Source of the DNA: DASRAP01 sp035277145
GTDB taxonomy: Bacteria; Gemmatimonadota; Gemmatimonadetes; Gemmatimonadales; Gemmatimonadaceae
Assembly (NCBI GenBank): GCA_035277145.1
Contig: DATELA010000024.1
Span: 110,782-174,781, forward strand
Length of the DNA: 64,000 bases
Direction of reading: 5' to 3'
In this document: positions 61,482 to 64,000 of the stretch, piece by piece
How positions within the stretch are numbered: position 1 is the stretch's first letter
Layout of the letters: each line of letters starts with the position of its first letter
Made by a program: the position numbers and the translations under genes
The notes under the pieces: model-generated
What the model was told of the DNA's origin: nothing
Database searches by the model: none
Seen by the model: the letters and a program-made list of their open reading frames with translations, nothing else

Positions 61482-63503
61482 GTGGGCGCGACGCTGCGGA
61501 TCCCTTTCGATCGGATATCCGACCCGGCGTTGCGCCGCATTGGCGAACAACTGGAAGCAGCGCAGCGACTCACCACGGACGACGCGCGCGCAGCCTACGC
61601 CACACACGACCTGATCGGCCTCGGCGTCCTCGCGGACGCCGTGAATCGCGCACAGAACGGTGATGTCGTCACGTTCGCCGCGAATCAGCACATCAACCCG
61701 ACCAACGTCTGCGTCCTCCGCACGACGTGCGCGTTTTGCGGCTACGCGCGCCTTCCGAAGGAAGAAGGCGCATACCGCTACACGCTCGACCAGGTGCTCG
61801 CCGAAGCGGCAACAGCAGCGACCGGTCTGACGAAGGAGTTTCACATCGTCGGCGGGCTCGATATGAAAGCGGGCCTCGAGTACTACGCGGCGATGTTCCG
61901 CGCGCTCAAGTCGCGTTTTCCCCACGTGCACATCAAGGCGCTCACGGCCGTGGAGATCGCGCACATCGCGCGCATCGAAAAGATGTCGTGGCGCGACGTG
62001 CTCATTGCGCTCAGGGACGCAGGACTCGACACGTTGCCCGGCGGTGGCGCAGAAACGTTCAGCGCCGCGGTGCGCGAACAGATCGCGGGCAAGAAACTCG
62101 GCGGCGCCGATTATATCGGCGTTCATCGGACCGCGCACGAACTCGGCATTCGTTCGAACTGCACGATGCTGTACGGTCACGTCGAAACGATTGATGATCG
62201 CGTCGAGCATTTGCGCATGCTCCGCGACCTGCAAGACGAGACCGGCGGTTTTCTTGCGTTCATTCCGCTCTCGTACCATCCCGATGACAACGTGCTGGGC
62301 GAACGACTCGGCCGGCGCGGCACATCGTCTGGCGGCGTCGACGATCTGAAGATGGTGGCCGTGGCGCGCCTGTTCCTGGACAACTTCCAGCACATCAAGT
62401 CGCACTGGATCATGGTGTCGCCGGCGTTGACACAGGTTACGCTCAACTTTGGCGTGAACGACATCGAAGGCACTGTCGTGCGCGAAAAGATTTATCACGC
62501 TGTCGGCGCAACCACGCCGCAGGGCATGACGCTCGATCAGTTGCTCGCGCTCATTCGCGGGGCAGGGAAAGTTCCGGCGGAACGGGACTCGTTCTACAAA
62601 GTGCTCCGCACTTTTGAGAGCAGCACGGCCGCGACGACGAGCACGAGTGCCGCCACAGGCGCGTCTCGCCAATCACTCCGCGTTGGTCGCATCCCATACG
62701 TCAACTGCTATCCGGTGTACGGCGCGATCGACCGAGGCATCGTTTCGCTGAACGCCGAATTGCACACGGGCGTCCCGACCGCGCTGAACACGGCGATGCG
62801 CGCCGGTGACCTCGACGTCAGTGTCGTTTCCGCGGTCGAATACGCGCGCGCGTCTGAGCGATACGTGCTGCTGCCCGATCTCGCGATCTCGTGCGACGGT
62901 CCCGTTCGCAGCGTCACATTGTTCAGCACAAAGCCTGCGGAATCGCTCAACGGCGAACGCGTCGTTGTTGCACGCAGTTCGATGACGAGCGTCGCGCTCC
63001 TCGAGCTGTTGTTCGCACACGTTTGGAAAGCGAAACCCGCGTTCGACGCGGGAGACGCCGAGCCTGCTGACATCGCAACGCTCAACGCGCCGGCGCATCT
63101 GGTCATCGGCGATGCGGCGCTGATGCTCCGCGCCGCAATGAACGCCGGCCAGACACGATTCACACACGCGTACGACCTCGGCGAAGTGTGGCGCGACTGG
63201 ACGGGGCTTCCGTTCGTATTTGCGGTGTGGGTAGCCAAACGCGACATCCCGGTGCAGCCGGCGCTTGGCGTTCATGCATCACTGATTGCATCGCGCAATT
63301 GGGGGCTCGCGAATCTCGACCCGCTCGCACAGCAGGCACATACGCAAACCGGCGTGGCGCTTGCCGAATGCCGTGAGTACTTGAGCGGGCTCGACTACGG
63401 ACTCAGCTTGCCACATCTGAACGGGCTCACCGAATTCTTCAGACGCCTCGAGCTCGCCGGCCAGGTTCCCGCGAGCACGCTCGCATTTCTTCCCGCCGCA
63501 TGA
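61482..63503 (+). CDS. Fused aminofutalosine synthase and chorismate dehydratase (MqnE-MqnA)
   Basis: The 673-residue protein joins two futalosine-pathway enzymes. Residues 1-378 are MqnE, a radical SAM enzyme that joins SAM and 3-[(1-carboxyvinyl)oxy]benzoate; its cluster segment is NPTNVCVLRTTCAFCGYAR (Cys77, 83, 86), followed by HIVGGLD and SLPGGGAE-like TLPGGGAETF. A Ser/Thr/Ala linker (379-397) leads to MqnA (399-673), the chorismate dehydratase supplying that substrate, with RVGRIPYVNCYPVY, LDVSVVSAVEYA and a late LVIGDAALML. GTG 61482 has GGAG seven bases upstream. The cysteine spacing CX5CX2C departs from CX3CX2C. Confidence 0.9.
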   Translation: MGATLRIPFDRISDPALRRIGEQLEAAQRLTTDDARAAYATHDLIGLGVLADAVNRAQNGDVVTFAANQHINPTNVCVLRTTCAFCGYARLPKEEGAYRYTLDQVLAEAATAATGLTKEFHIVGGLDMKAGLEYYAAMFRALKSRFPHVHIKALTAVEIAHIARIEKMSWRDVLIALRDAGLDTLPGGGAETFSAAVREQIAGKKLGGADYIGVHRTAHELGIRSNCTMLYGHVETIDDRVEHLRMLRDLQDETGGFLAFIPLSYHPDDNVLGERLGRRGTSSGGVDDLKMVAVARLFLDNFQHIKSHWIMVSPALTQVTLNFGVNDIEGTVVREKIYHAVGATTPQGMTLDQLLALIRGAGKVPAERDSFYKVLRTFESSTAATTSTSAATGASRQSLRVGRIPYVNCYPVYGAIDRGIVSLNAELHTGVPTALNTAMRAGDLDVSVVSAVEYARASERYVLLPDLAISCDGPVRSVTLFSTKPAESLNGERVVVARSSMTSVALLELLFAHVWKAKPAFDAGDAEPADIATLNAPAHLVIGDAALMLRAAMNAGQTRFTHAYDLGEVWRDWTGLPFVFAVWVAKRDIPVQPALGVHASLIASRNWGLANLDPLAQQAHTQTGVALAECREYLSGLDYGLSLPHLNGLTEFFRRLELAGQVPASTLAFLPAA

Positions 63504-64000
63504 CCGTTCATATCCCGCCCGATCTGCTCGAGTTGTATACGAACGCGCCGCTCCTCGAGCTTGGTGCCGAAGCCGATCGCATTCGGCGCGCCAAGCATCC
63601 GCACGGCGTGGTTTCGTATATCGTCGACCGCAACATCAATTACACGAACGTCTGCGTCGCTGATTGTGGATTCTGCGCCTTCGCGCGTCGACCAAAGCAC
63701 GGCGAAGGGTATACGCTCTCCTTCGAGCAGATCGGCGCAAAGATCGACGAAGCGAAGGAGATGGGGGCCGTCCAGATCCTGATGCAGGGGGGACACAACC
63801 CGTACATCCCGTTCGAGTGGTATCTCGATCTGCTGCGTTACATCAAGACGCATCACCCGATCCACATCCACGGCTTCAGCCCGAGCGAGATCGATTTCTT
63901 CTCCAAGGTTTTCAGAATGGAGGCGATCGATGTCATTCGTGAGCTGCGCAAAGCGGGATTGGACTCGATCCCGGGCGGGGGTGGCGAGATACTCGTCCAG
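63500..64000 (+). CDS. mqnC: Dehypoxanthine futalosine cyclase, N-terminal part
   Basis: The window ends after 167 codons. This radical SAM enzyme closes the spiro ring of cyclic dehypoxanthine futalosine on the way to menaquinone. The motif NYTNVCVADCGFCAFARRP has the normal CX3CX2C spacing, and IQGGHNP-like ILMQGGHNPYIPFEWY plus SIPGGGGEIL follow in the family order. The ATG overlaps the mqnEA stop by four bases. With mqnE and mqnA immediately upstream this is a futalosine cluster; mqnB and mqnD are not in the window. Confidence 0.93.
   Translation, partial: MTVHIPPDLLELYTNAPLLELGAEADRIRRAKHPHGVVSYIVDRNINYTNVCVADCGFCAFARRPKHGEGYTLSFEQIGAKIDEAKEMGAVQILMQGGHNPYIPFEWYLDLLRYIKTHHPIHIHGFSPSEIDFFSKVFRMEAIDVIRELRKAGLDSIPGGGGEILVQ

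Noticed and set aside
61401..62672. 423-codon open frame opposite fabF and mqnE
   Set aside because: It crosses two clear plus-strand genes and has no recognisable domain.

Overview
The window is a dense, GC-rich chromosomal segment of a Gram-negative bacterium. It has signal peptides, lipoboxes, outer-membrane-type proteins, and many GTG starts in ATGA or GTGA overlaps. A menaquinone-type (five-helix cytochrome b) succinate dehydrogenase, a complete nuoA-N set, futalosine-pathway menaquinone genes, a Pls/PosA-type synthetase and a MacB-like orphan permease together suggest the phylum Gemmatimonadota. That placement is inference from gene content; no marker gene settles it. All start choices are mine, made from overlaps, Shine-Dalgarno matches and family N-termini. 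No tRNA, rRNA, CRISPR array, insertion sequence or prophage was seen, and no gene-free gap exceeds 300 bases.

Layout. 1-1937: the 3' end of an HU-type gene, a terminator, then molybdopterin genes moaD-moaE-moaA. 1971-3684: two paralogous small lipoproteins and an exported protein. 3804-8173: malate dehydrogenase and succinate dehydrogenase sdhCAB. 8322-10547: a phosphopantetheinyl transferase and a membrane GGDEF-receiver protein. 10550-15924 (minus strand): a MATE exporter, a large MacB-like permease and an amidase. 16040-26600: a signalling island with an ECF sigma factor and coiled-coil membrane partner, two MHYT-domain hybrid kinases, a receiver-GGDEF-EAL protein, an NtrC-family regulator, a stand-alone receiver and an HPt protein. 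26760-31534: a 1350-residue Pls/PosA-type synthetase with a likely outer-membrane protein. 31559-33902: three exported proteins of unknown role. 34168-48922: nuoA-N. 48919-55375: phosphohexomutase, UPF0182 membrane protein, sucCD and ndk. 55443-61477: yceD-rpmF-plsX-fabH-fabD-fabG-acpP-fabF. 61482-64000: a fused mqnE-mqnA gene and the start of mqnC.

How it fits together. Complex I, succinate dehydrogenase, malate dehydrogenase and succinyl-CoA synthetase form the TCA/respiratory core. The mqn genes make the menaquinone that complex I and the five-helix succinate dehydrogenase would reduce. The signalling island looks like a multistep phosphorelay joined to cyclic-di-GMP turnover. It contains a visible sigma-54 circuit: an NtrC-family gene, paired GTCCA/TGGAC palindromes, a GG/GC promoter and a receiver gene. 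The island is followed by the amino-acid-polymer synthetase, whose carrier domain needs a phosphopantetheinyl transferase such as the one at 8322-9089.

A second theme is short repeat families. Three copies of a roughly 142-base inverted repeat lie directly after nuoE, nuoF and sucD. A GGTACC-rich repeat lies inside nuoC and nuoG. Simple repeats lie between mdh and sdhC and between fabD and fabG.
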